From NCBI GenBank assembly GCA_950295325.1, contig OX485803.1:22940001-23004000 (forward strand): a stretch of 64,000 nt of DNA, read 5' to 3'. Below, piece by piece: positions 10,629 to 20,838 of this stretch. Origin of the DNA: Polytrichum commune. Taxonomy: Eukaryota; Streptophyta; Polytrichopsida; Polytrichales; Polytrichaceae. The notes beneath the pieces are model-generated. The model worked only from the letters and a program-made list of their open reading frames with translations, did not search any database and was not told the origin of the DNA. How positions within the stretch are numbered: position 1 is the stretch's first letter; each line of letters opens with the position of its first letter. The position numbers and the translations under genes are program-made.

Positions 10629-11915
10629 TCAAGGGACTAAAAGACCAGGAGCAAACAAGTAGCCACTGCTACTGGGAGGGCAGCTTTGAGTACAGAGGTT
10701 ACAATCTGGCAACCAGATCCAAGACTTCTTCGTGACATTGTATGCCAAATTCTTTGCACTCCACTTCACAAACAGAATAACATCCTCATCTTCTGTGGAG
10801 GACACCGATGTAGGCGTTTTTGAGTTCTTCGTTGTTCTTCCGTGGTTACAAATTGTCGCCTCAAGAAGCACATCGATGACCTTCCACCGTTGTGTTTCGA
10901 GGTCAAGCTCCCAGATGCCGATGTTGCTTGCTTTGTCAAGTTGGTTATGAAGGTACGCTCCCACAAGGAATAGTCGGCCAGGACGGCCCGCAAGGCTCGG
11001 ACCACGAATCTCTGCCGGTAATGAGATCTTCAGTCGGCTCCACTCCTCCTTCTCCGCATCGAATGCGTGTAGTTGGTGTGGGCGAGAGGTCATGCAATAG
11101 AGCACACCTTCGCAGACGGCCGAGCAGAGCACCGACCTAATTGCAAAACCTACAAACGCACGAAACTGGCTCGCGAGGAACGAAGTGAACGGGTCCAGGA
11201 GGTTCACAAGAGTTTCGTATGACTTCCACACCTGCATTACCGAGTCAAACATGAAAGCAATCAAAATCTTCTCCTCCCGAGTTCCAACCACCTCCTGTTT
11301 CGTGACTTCCGCCACAATGATGAGCTTGTATGTGCCCACAAATCTGTTCACCACGATTCCTGCCACCGACACCAAGCTTGTGGCAGGGTCCAAGAGAGGA
11401 GGTAACGGTATGTCCCGCCACTCCCTTGTCACGGGGTTACAAAGAACTAATCTACTCGGAGTAAACCCTTTGTTCAAAGACCTCCATCCTGCGCCGAGGC
11501 AAACGAGCCCATCTGCCGCCGCTAATGGGGACTTACTGTCCAGGTCAAAGGGGAGGAACCCAAGGGGTAGACTCAGCCATTTAGAGAGATGGACATCATA
11601 TGCAAGGCAGGCGGTTCCCGAAGGCATGTGGACAAAGGTCAGAAACCACCTCTGCAGACTCCTGTTGGTTTCTGACTCCCACAGATGCATGAACCCGGGA
11701 GTCTGCAGCTTTGATTTCCAGTCTTTGCACACAGCCTGCATTCGCAGGAGGCTCTGGAGAGGCAGGCGCGCGAGAATTCGGTCCAATATGTCCACTGGAA
11801 CTCCGGACCATATGTCTATGCTGAGGGTTACTTGGCGCTCGGCCGCATCTGGATGCTTGGAAATGTTTGCCTCCCCCTTGTTGATGCCAAGCCGCGTAAT
11901 CCACATCCCAGCCAT
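10629..11915 (-). CDS. F-box protein with F-box-associated/kelch-like C-terminal region
   Basis: A single uninterrupted reading frame of 428 aa. An F-box lies at about residues 37-75 (VPVDILDRILARLPLQSLLR, then VCKDWKSKL), the motif that binds SKP1 in SCF ubiquitin ligases. The remainder has the pattern of plant F-box-associated domains: LAAADGLVCL, then LVLCNPVTREWRDIPLPP (about 156-173), and later short beta-propeller-like strands such as HAFDAEKEEWSRL and IWELDLETQRWKVI. A role as substrate receptor is inferred from the family; the target is unknown. No signal peptide or membrane segment. The Met at 11915 gives a short non-conserved leader before the F-box; later Met residues are unlikely because they would remove the domain. 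Intronless, unlike its neighbours, which is common in this family. Confidence 0.9.
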   Translation of the reverse strand: MAGMWITRLGINKGEANISKHPDAAERQVTLSIDIWSGVPVDILDRILARLPLQSLLRMQAVCKDWKSKLQTPGFMHLWESETNRSLQRWFLTFVHMPSGTACLAYDVHLSKWLSLPLGFLPFDLDSKSPLAAADGLVCLGAGWRSLNKGFTPSRLVLCNPVTREWRDIPLPPLLDPATSLVSVAGIVVNRFVGTYKLIIVAEVTKQEVVGTREEKILIAFMFDSVMQVWKSYETLVNLLDPFTSFLASQFRAFVGFAIRSVLCSAVCEGVLYCMTSRPHQLHAFDAEKEEWSRLKISLPAEIRGPSLAGRPGRLFLVGAYLHNQLDKASNIGIWELDLETQRWKVIDVLLEATICNHGRTTKNSKTPTSVSSTEDEDVILFVKWSAKNLAYNVTKKSWIWLPDCNLCTQSCPPSSSGYLFAPGLLVP

Positions 11916-14671
11916 GGCGAACTCTAATCAGCGGAGCGACAAACGCCATGCATCTGCTTGATCCACATACACTACATTCCAACACATAACTTTTCACCCA
12001 TTACACCAAAAAAAAGTCCGCAGATAAATGATTCTATGTAAAACTTTGAGAGTTTGGTCTCTCAGTGAATATTTTAGTGCAAATAGTATGATGCTTGAAC
12101 TCAATCCCTGACAACCCCAAGCGAGCTAACCCCTCACTCTTATATAAGGACTACATTCAAGAGATAGCTCCCTCTGCTTCCATTCACATCTATTCTTGTC
12201 AACATTCCTTCATTCCAACTCCAAATTTTCTCCAAAATACGAACACTGTGGAGTCAATCTTGCAACTCCTGCGGCCACAGACGAGCTTCAATTCCCAATC
12301 CAGATGGGTCGCACACTAGATCAAGAAGAGGGGATGACAACAGCAAGCCAAAGCAGGTACACCATCCCCACAAGTACATAGAAGAACCCATTGTCGCAAG
12401 GTTCAGAAGTATCTAGCCCTTAAACCCTAAGACCTCGAATGATGATGGACCGATGGCAAGAGGTAATTCACTCCAGGAGGGTCACACCATTCATACTCAA
12501 TGAAGGACTTTTCCCTTGAGATTGAGCACAAATCCACCAAACTCCGAGAACATATGAAAATTACCACATAACATTCCCACTCTTGGTTCAATTGTCACGG
12601 GCTCCCCAAAACCTAGAGCAAGGAATAAAAGTGAGAAGAATACCACTAGAAGACCACGAATAACATGAAACTCGCGCTCTTTTGAGCTGAAATGCACAGC
12701 ACTGCAAAGGCGATAAGAAGCAGCCCCAAATCGAACAATTCATACAACGTGAGCTGGTCCAAGAACTGTAACCCCTGGCTGAACCAACTCAATTTTTCCT
12801 AGAAGCACCCGAGGGTTTGCCCACTCAAGCTCCGCCCTCGCTGCTGCTGTCCGAAATTGCCATGCCTCACGGCTCACATTCCAAACCCTTGCAGACGAGA
12901 TCGGGATCCCAAAAGGTGGCGCAAGCGAGGTATAGCGAGCTCCACAACAAGCTCAAACAATTAGGGCTTGGGGGACAGAAGAGCATCTGTAGTACATTCC
13001 GTAGCTCAATCGCGTCAATCCGGTTGCAATTCTGTTTGTTCCCCACATGCAGCCCCTCTCTGCGTCCGTCTCTCTATGGGAAGTCCACCTGTGCGTGCGA
13101 GGGACGGTGCAAATGGACGATGAAGATGCTGCTGCGATCCGAAGCTCCCCATGCAATCACCTCCCCCACCAACCCCACAGGTCGCGGAGATGATGAGAAT
13201 GCCATGCAGCCTACTTGGAACTTCTTTGGCTCTTCATCTTATCTTAGGTAAGTTAGGTGAACTCTTTACTTAACTTAGAAGTTCAAGTGGTTTGGATAAT
13301 AACTAGAAAAAGCTCGGGCATGGTGGGTTCACATGGAAAAGTACTTTGGCATGTGTCGAGCTCAAGGTTTACAAATCACGGGACTCCCTTTGCATCATCA
13401 TCCACATGAGTATCGACATGTTGATGGCATTGGTATATTTGTTCTTTTTTTCTTCTAAAAGTGGGCACAATGAGATATGTGATTATGATTTATTGCACTA
13501 CACCCTTTATGGTATTTAATGCCATCTACTGTTTGAAGTGATGTAGTGCTCTTCTTGCCGTTTTTTTGGATTGCATGTAGTTTTTTGCTTTCTCTTTTTG
13601 TAGTCGAGGGCACAAATTGATAGGCCCTCCATTGTGCAAATCACTCCTCTTATCTACACGTGATTAACTCTCAATTCCAAATAGGACATGTTTATTTTAG
13701 TCATGTTTTCTTCTTAAAGCATGTAGTTATTGAGATTGTGTATCCCTTGCAAAAGGTTGATTCTAAAATTTCACAAATGGTTATCCTTTCCACCTCTAAG
13801 AGTGCTCACATCTTAGAGACATTTGGATAGTTTGATCACTTCAACATCATATCATGCTTGGTACTTTCCACCATTCCATAATACTTGCAATTTCATCCAA
13901 TCATGCACTTTAAGCCTTGGCATTGTCTCTACTGCCATGTGAACATGAGACAGGTTCATTAAGCCAAGCAATGGACAATGATCCCCCCAAGGAGACAACT
14001 CCCTTGTAGGGATACAAACCACATGCAATAAAAGGGTAGTTTAAGGGGACTATGAAATAATGCATATATTCATGAGTTATTTGATCAATATTCTTGGTGT
14101 AATGGGTGTTCAAGTTATTCTTGATATTTTACAAAGAGTTACCTCCCTGGACATATTCTTGATATCATATTGATGAAAGCATGTGCATGAAGTCACAACA
14201 AAGAAAACCCTGCAAAACCATGTTCTATTCTTCAAGATGTACTAAAGTGAAACCCAATAAGGTCATGATTTATGTAAAGTAACATTATAGAACAGTTCCT
14301 ACTTTTAAGTATATCATGAACATCAAACTTAGTAGTACTAAGCTTTATCATAGATGTTGTTAAAAATAGGAAGTCATGGAATTTTCTCAAACCTTCATAT
14401 AACAACTCCCAACTTTGATGTTCATTATTACAATTGAATTTTCACGGAATAACTGTGTGTCCTTAATGACTGTATTTTGGAAAAACAATGCCATCGATCC
14501 TTGGAACTTGGCTGACTTGACAACAAGGGAAAAACATTAATTTGGAGCAAACTAAGTGGCTTGCATGACACATTGATGACTTCAACCAATTTGGTCACGA
14601 GTGGTTTGATTCCAGAGTTGGCAAATGGCAATGAATGTAGAAGGCCATTTACACTAAATTCCTGTGCAGGA
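11916..14671. other. Intergenic region; one unassigned open frame, otherwise nothing recognised
   Basis: It separates the start of the F-box gene from the 3' end of the phosphorylase gene. An open frame on the + strand at 12817-13251 (144 codons, starting MPTQAPPSLLLSEIAM) matches no family I know, has no clear codon-use signal and is probably fortuitous. The F-box promoter should lie just above 11915. The rest is AT-rich without evident repeats, RNA genes or domains. Confidence 0.4.
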
Positions 14672-17600
14672 TCATACAGTCACATTCCTGAGGAACTCGG
14701 CCGCTTTCTCAGGAGAGACTGGGTTGATGTAACAGCCACTACTGAGTTCAAAACCGCCGAGAGTTACAAGATGTGGCACAAGGCGCAAATACCAATGGTA
14801 GTATTTGTTATTCTTGTAGTGCTGCTCCACAGGTGCTGTTTGAAGCATGTAGTTATATGGTGGAAATTGGAATGCAGCTTCAAATTTCTTCAAAGTTAGC
14901 CTCAACAGCTCGGCCATGGCTAGGACCTGTGATAGATGACCACGTCACATAGGTGAAGTGAATTTAATCAGCAGACACATTTAAAGCAGTGGCTAAACCA
15001 ATACTATCCATGTCATTTATTTTTAGTAACGACTCTCCTACCTCCACCTGACATTGCCATAAATACCAAATCAATGCTCAAATCTGCCCTACATCCTGAA
15101 ACAACCTTCTCGAAATGTTACTTGCTTTAGTCTGCATCTAAATACATAAAATTGTGTCCTCGAAAACTAAGCCTCCGCTAAGCTATGAACGTTTGCTGAC
15201 GTAGTTATGTTGACCAATTCAAGTCAAAATCTGGTGACACAGAAGCTGGATCTAATGTCTAATTGGGGTCTAATTTTCATTAATCCTTCATTCCTGGGTA
15301 GCTCTGCATTCATGTTGAAAGTTCAAAAAACGAGTTTCAAATAGTGGGAGTAGAGTCTTGGACTTACCATCTTCAATTTCTTTATCAGAAGAGCTTAAAT
15401 CTCATATGAAAGCGGCTAACGTTTTATATTGAGTTCGTGTCATTACATACCCTTCAGGGTTTGATGTCTTTACAGCGCTAACTCAACATTGAGCTAATGA
15501 TTCATTCAACATTGACTCAACTCACAGTTCATCCTTTTCAGTCTTGCAACTATAAAAGTATAGTTCAACCAAAGATTAAAACTGTGATCCTATATTTGTT
15601 TGGCATTGATTCAATGCTGTCGTTTTGATATGATTGAATCAATGTGAAATCGGTGTAGATGATCTACGGATCTAGAGGTTTGCAATGCACAAAAAAAATT
15701 ACAAAACAAAGCGAGGACTTGAGGCCAAACTTGCTCACCTCATCTTCAAGAATGCTTTCAAAGTTTGATGAATGCCGTTTTGGAATCAACCATGTCTCGT
15801 ATGGGAATCGAGGAGCATATGGGGCCAGTGTGACAAAACGCTCATTTTGGTCAATAAGACGTGCTGTGTTGGTATTCGTTTCGTGTAAGACGACGTCACA
15901 GAAGATACATCTACTGTGTTTGTCATAGTAGTCTTTGGCCCCACGGAGCTCGTCCTCTATGTTGTGGGCTATGATAGGAAGGGCCATAATTTGGCTGTGT
16001 GAGTGAGTCATGGACGCGCCAGCTCTATTTCCTCTGTTCTTGAAAATCTGTTTCCATTCAGTAAACACCCCTGATTTCAATTTCACAGGCAATGGATAGC
16101 ATTCTTTTAAGCATGTGTAAAGACATTCTCTTTCTATTCTAGCCTCAAGAATGCTGAGCATAATCAATTGACAAGCTCTCCTTAGAGCCAGTTCACACAG
16201 GTCCCGAGTCCTAAGTCCCAAGTCACTTGAGGCAATCTCAGCCATTGAGAGCATCAAAGTTGGAACTTACCACTTCACATGGAGTCCCAAGTCCTAAGTC
16301 CCAAGTATGACATGGATGTCTACATGACAACACTTTTCGGAGGTGAGAGCTTGGGACTTGCGTTTAGAGTTGGGTCGAGTAAAAAACTAGACCAAAATTT
16401 CAACACAAGTCCCGTGAATATTTTTGTGTAAAATAATCAAGATCCGACTTTAATGATAAATAACCATATTTTCATGGTTTCTTGAGGCTCAAAAGTTGGG
16501 ACTTTGCCTTCATGTTGGGACTTGCTAACATGAGTGGGACTTGGGACCCCATGTGAACTGGCCCTTAGTTGGCACCTCATTGTTGCCTATTTTAAACCAC
16601 AAAGCCTTCTTCCATCTACCAAGTTTCGATTGAAGAGGTGAGTCCCCAATGGAATCATTCTTAGGTTATCTGGAATACCTAAGATTTACTCCATTTGTAT
16701 CAAAACTTAAATAGGCTACATATGTATGCTATGTGTAATAAACCATTAAAGTTACGCGAAAAGTCTTGGCATCAACCTCCCAACAAGTTGGCTAAAGCAT
16801 GACTTTGAAAGCTTATGCATAAAGTCACGCAAGTTTTTTTAAGGCTTAATTTACAATGCTCAAAGAGTGGGTGTTGGGCTATTGTAGATTGGTTTTCTAG
16901 CTTCATGTTCTCATACTAAAATGGGCAACCCAAGCTAGCCTTGCATAGGCCGATCCGGGATCTAGGGTGGTGGGTCCCATAAACAAACCTTATTCTAGAT
17001 CCTAAAGTTCTTTCAAAGTTTTTGAGATGACAAGAGGAGATCCAAAGAGTTTCACCCAACAAACATGCTCCAACACACGACAAGCTAACAGGCTCCAAGA
17101 TAGAAAATTCTCTCAAAGAAGGATCAAATGCACAATTTCGTCCCTCTTCTCTTTGAGGGACGTCACGCATAACTCTATTGTGCAAGAACATGTGGAATTC
17201 AACATGTTGCACTATGGACTAGGTATTTGTTGTGACGAGACCTGCTACCAGGTCAGATCACAATAAATACTGGAGATGATTGATGATTGAACAACTTGAG
17301 CTACAAAATCATCCAAAAACCATCCACGATAAGGCCAACTACAATTCAATCAAATGTGCATCCCTGCAAGGGATAAAAGCTTACGACAGGAAGAAAAGAA
17401 ACTAAGTTCAATGTTCAAGGGGATGTTAGGGCTGCTCTAAGCCAATGGGAATCTGCCACGTCGGCAAGAGCATTTTAAAAATCAGCTACTTCAGGATACG
17501 TCAAATTGAGAAAAACAATAGGTGGTACCCAAAAAATGTGCAATAATCACCTGGCAGTACTTGAACCGCGAATCGTTTTGGAATGCTTTAAGCCGCACTT

Positions 17601-19066
17601 GATAAGCTTTGAGTACCTGTACGCATTGACCCAAAAACAATGTAAGTTACGCTTTGCACTAAGAATCTGTGGCATGTGTGTACCTCATTTCAATTATTAC
17701 GAAGAAATTTACGTTGGGTTGCGTAGATACTGAACACGTTGCCTCAATCACAAGTATCATGCACGTTTTCTTTGGGAAAATTGAATCACGTGGCGCCTAC
17801 ATGAGGCGATACTTCTGAGTTCATCTTCAGTTGATTCACTTGAATCCGAAGGAATTTACCTTGGAGTGGCAACTATCAGAAGCACCCACACGGGTCAGCG
17901 CCTTTAGAACATGATTTGGAGCTGCTAAAATGAATTAAAGGAGTATTTTATATCTACTTATGACTGTAAAGTCCTTGGAAATTGCCTTAGGGGTCTGGAT
18001 GGTGACCCCGGTTTTAGTAAGTGCAAAGTTGCTTCTAGTTTCAATGACAAGAACGGCATTTCAAAGCATAACCCTCCTCTAGTAACTCAGGCACAAACGA
18101 TATCAATGGAGTACTCTCGAAGCGCTCTTTTCAAGCACGCTGCTGCTCTTCTTTGCGAAATCACAAGTCGCCAATCCATCAAGAGCTTTTGAAGTGATCT
18201 AGAAACAACTGTCCTAAAGGGTAGAATTCCCACCCCAGGGTGTTCACAAATCTGACAATGGATTGCACAACCCTAGGCATTGATGACCTACCCACAAAAC
18301 CATGTGTACAATATGTGAGTAGAATGCACTGGGAGATTTCTGCCACTACTAAGGGTTAAGTGATGATAATACTTACAATTCCAATAAAAGAGAAAGAGAA
18401 TCATCACCTTGGCAGCATGGGTAATTGGCAAATCAGTGAGGTCAAGATCATGTGTTTAAAATACAATATCACTTCACTACTTCAGGGTTAAGTGAAGGTA
18501 AACTTAAAATTCCAAAGAAAGAGCTGAATCACCTGAGCAGCATGGGAGCCTGGCAAATTATGTGTGTAGATTGCAATGGGAGATTTCTGCCGCTACTTTT
18601 AATCTTATAATTCCAATCAGAAAGAGAGGAGAGAGAGATGAATGACCTGAGCAACATGGGAGACAGGCAAATCAGTGAGGCCAAGATCATGGTCCGGAGT
18701 CTCAATGACCACCTCATGGCTTCCGAATCCTGGCAACCGGCATTCCCCAAACACAGTGCCCTCCCCACTGGCCTCTCCGCAATGCACCTCGGCCGACACT
18801 GCAGGATACTTGTTCTCTATGACCCTCACTTTCCAGTCTGCTGCATCGTCTTCCTTGCCATCTCTAAGTGCGTACCGTTCGTGGCCTGTCTCTTTCTCGT
18901 TACCAGGGCAGAAATTGCAAGGCCCTGGATTGTGAAAGTCACCATCCTCATTCTTGAAGTCTGAGGGTCGCTTACCCCTCTTGTCTGAGATGATTACCCA
19001 TCTTTGGACTAATGGGTCTCGCCTCAGCTCAGCCGTGGCTGAGCACTCCGAAATCACAGACATCAA
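14672..19066 (-). CDS. ADP-glucose phosphorylase / galactose-1-phosphate uridylyltransferase-like protein, four exons
   Basis: Exons (minus strand): 19066-18647, 17616-17551, 16047-15739, 14926-14672. They total 1050 nt (349 aa), all introns in phase 0. The protein starts with the family N-terminus LRRDPLVQRWVIIS (about 14-27). The zinc pair CNFC (50-53) and GASMTHSHSQIMALP follow, with the nucleotidylated His in HSHSQ (177-181). A second half has CIFCDVVLHE, PYNYMLQTAP and FELSSGCYINPV. HSHSQ in place of the HPHSQ of classical GalT is the feature of the Arabidopsis protein At5g18200, characterised as ADP-glucose phosphorylase, so that activity is preferred here over Leloir-pathway uridylyl transfer. 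No transit peptide is evident. Exon 2 is only 66 nt. Introns 2 and 3 are filled with repeats. Length is normal for the family and no disruption is seen. Confidence 0.92.
15430..15600 (-). repeat. Inverted copy of the receptor intron 3 repeat, in phosphorylase intron 3
   Basis: Read on the minus strand this segment contains GAGTTGAGTCAATGTTGAAT, AATCATTAGCTCAATGTTG and CCCTGAAGGGTATGTAAT, matching in order the blocks at about 3715-3800 and 3910-4000. It shows that the receptor intron 3 unit is an interspersed repeat. Ends are not defined. Confidence 0.55.
16098..16716 (+). repeat. Interspersed repeat R2, copy 1, interrupted by a 380-bp MITE
   Basis: The flanks 16098-16184 (AGCATTCTTTTAAGCATGTG, TTCTAGCCTCAAGAAT, GACAAGCTCTC) and 16568-16716 (CATTGTTGCCTAT, CCAATGGAATCATTCTTAGG) match one continuous sequence at 38899-39180 in an SPS intron. 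That uninterrupted copy acts as an empty site and dates the MITE at 16185-16564 as a later insertion. Function unknown. Confidence 0.7.
16185..16564 (-). mobile_element. Tourist/PIF-Harbinger-like MITE (family Z, copy 1) in phosphorylase intron 2
   Basis: The left end GAGCCAGTTCACAC and the right end, whose reverse complement reads GGGCCAGTTCACATGGG, are inverted terminal repeats. The element is flanked by TTA on both sides (16182-16184 and 16565-16567). A three-base TTA/TAA target and GGGCC-type termini are typical of PIF/Harbinger (Tourist) elements. The interior is rich in GGGACTTGG-like words. A second, split copy lies at 61588-63208. Confidence 0.8.
16747..17177 (+). mobile_element. MITE family A, copy 3, in phosphorylase intron 2
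   Basis: It starts TAAAGTTACGCGAAAAGT and ends ACGCATAACTCTA, forming degenerate TIRs of the same family as 7002-7423. The interior shares AAGCTAGCCTTGCATAGGCC, GATCCGGGATCTAGG and GTGGGTCCCATA. It is in the same orientation as copy 1. No coding capacity. Confidence 0.75.
18400..18690 (-). repeat. Triplicated 3' edge and donor of phosphorylase exon 1
   Basis: The genuine exon edge near 18640-18690 contains ACCTGAGCAACATGGG and GGCAAATCAGTGAGGCCAAG. Degraded copies occur in the intron at about 18405-18455 (ACCTTGGCAGCATGGG, then GGCAAATCAGTGAGGTCAAG) and 18527-18560 (CACCTGAGCAGCATGGGAG, then GGCAAAT). Each keeps the AC dinucleotide that reads as GT on the gene strand, so both copies carry potential decoy donors. 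Confidence 0.75.
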
Positions 19067-19850
19067 CTTTGTTTGAATTCTTTCTGAATTTGCTTACAAA
19101 TTACAGTATAGGGAGGTTTACTTGCAACACTAGGCTCAATTGAGACAAATAATTCAAGCTGGTGTAGCAGATAGCACACAAACTTTGTGGCTTCCTATTC
19201 TAAGAACAGAAGAACCAAGAACTGGAAACACTGGGGAACAATCACGTTGTAAAAGCAAGGAAATTAGGAATGGAGGTCAAGGGATGTGCGAAAGACAAAC
19301 AATACTGTCCAAATCCTTTCTAGAGTTTCTTGAAAGTTAAAGAGGAAGACTCACCTACAAAACTCGGTTCAATTGAGGGGAAATTTCAAATTTGTGTAGC
19401 AGAGAGTACCGAAACTTTATAAAATCCAATTCTAAGAACAGAAGAACCCAAAACTGGAAACACCGGGGAACATTCAATTAGTAAAAGCAAAGAGTTCATG
19501 AATGGCAGTCAAGGAATGCGGCCAAGACAACCCATCTTGTCCAAATTCTTTCTGGTGTTGCTTGACCCACTTGAGAATTGTGTAGAGAATTTGGGTATGT
19601 CGGAGATAGGTAGGAGGAGAGTGTAGTGCGCATACAAATTACAGGGAACAACTACTTAGTTGGCAATGGAGACAAAAACCTCAAATTGGCGTCTAACCAG
19701 ATAGTACAAAAACATTTGTGCCATCCAATTCTAGAAGAACTGAAGAAAAAAACTGGGAGACAAACACTCAGGAAAAGCAAAGAAATTATGAAAGGAATGT
19801 GCCAAAGACACTCTCTGGGTATACCTATGTATGTTTACGTCCCCTTCAGT
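19067..19850. repeat. Degenerate tandem repeat upstream of the phosphorylase start
   Basis: Two clear copies of about 230 bp begin near 19133 and 19366. They share CAATTGAG, TGTGTAGCAGA, ATTCTAAGAACAGAAGAACC, GGAAACAC-GGGGAACA and GTAAAAGCAA. A third, more diverged copy lies at about 19627-19830. The array occupies the likely promoter and 5' UTR of the gene read on the minus strand. Open frames inside it are not conserved between copies and are not called. Confidence 0.6.
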
Positions 19851-20249
19851 ATAAAATTAGGAGAGACAAGAACTTGGAGCTTCTGAACCTGTTTCTACAA
19901 CCATCCGATGCAAAACCCATGTGGTTGGAGACAGGTATGTCAGTATGAATATCTGGAAAACCATGCAACGTATCTTACAGTTCACAGAAATGCTTGAAGA
20001 ATGGGTTAAAATGCGGCATCCAAATGGCAAGCGGAGCAGGAGATGGTAAAGAAGAACTGGTGATAGAGATTGCTTCCCAATGCATGAGCAAGGTTAAAAG
20101 GAAAGGCACTTCAAAATTGTGGACAAGTGGCATTCTGGTGAGGAAGTTTCCTCTCCGTTTTCTTCCCCACTACTTTCTTAACTAAACTTGTGTTAAGGTT
20201 CTTTTCATCATGAAGTTTCGCTTTAATAAAAGTGACTCGCTGGCACTCG

Positions 20250-20838
20250 AACTACCGTCCTCATAGCCGATTTTGGCCTTCCGCTCGCCGATGGGTTAGC
20301 CCCACTTTTATACTTGGGGCTAGCCTGAACTCTAAAAAATTGGTCCAATAGGATCGCTCGGTTTCATCAAATCTGGTCTAAGGATTTTTATATTAGGGTT
20401 GGGTCTGAACACTCAATCATCCCATGCAGCGTCCTAGGTGGCACAATTTTGGCACCGAACCTTTGGGTTGGCTTGAAAAAATTTCGGGCAAGTTTTTTCT
20501 CAACCCAAACTGTCAATATGAACTGGATTGGAGGTCAAACTACCGTCCTCATAGCCAATTTTGGCCTTTCGCTTGTCGACAAGTTAGCCCCACTTTATAC
20601 TTGGACCTAGATTCAAGGCCGGCTTGAACTCTATAAATTTGGTTCAATAAGATCGTTCGGTTTCATCAAATCCAGCCCAAGGGCTTTATACTAGGGTTGG
20701 GCCTGAACACTCACTCATCCCATGCAACGTCCTAGGTGGCACAATTTTGGCACCAAACCTTCGGGCTGGCTTTGCCAAAACGGGACAAACTTTTCCTTGG
20801 CCCGAACTTAACATGAATCAAATTGGGTTCATCTGTTG
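20250..20838. repeat. Tandem pair of a roughly 290-bp repeat
   Basis: Copy 1 starts at 20250 and copy 2 at 20538. Both begin AACTACCGTCCTCATAGCC, contain TTAGCCCCACTTT, TCGGTTTCATCAAAT and GTCCTAGGTGGCACAATTTT, and run to a run of pyrimidines and CAAACT/GAACTT. A short related fragment lies near 21320-21360. Origin unknown; no TIR or LTR end was recognised. Confidence 0.75.

Noticed and set aside
12817-13251. 144-codon open frame as a gene
   Set aside because: No recognisable domain, no supporting neighbours and no clear exon signals, so it is noted only within the spacer entry.
16048-16257. Upstream extension of phosphorylase exon 3
   Set aside because: The open frame continues, but it consists of repeat R2 and a MITE end. 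The acceptor at 16048 and the 66-nt exon 2 give the conserved protein.
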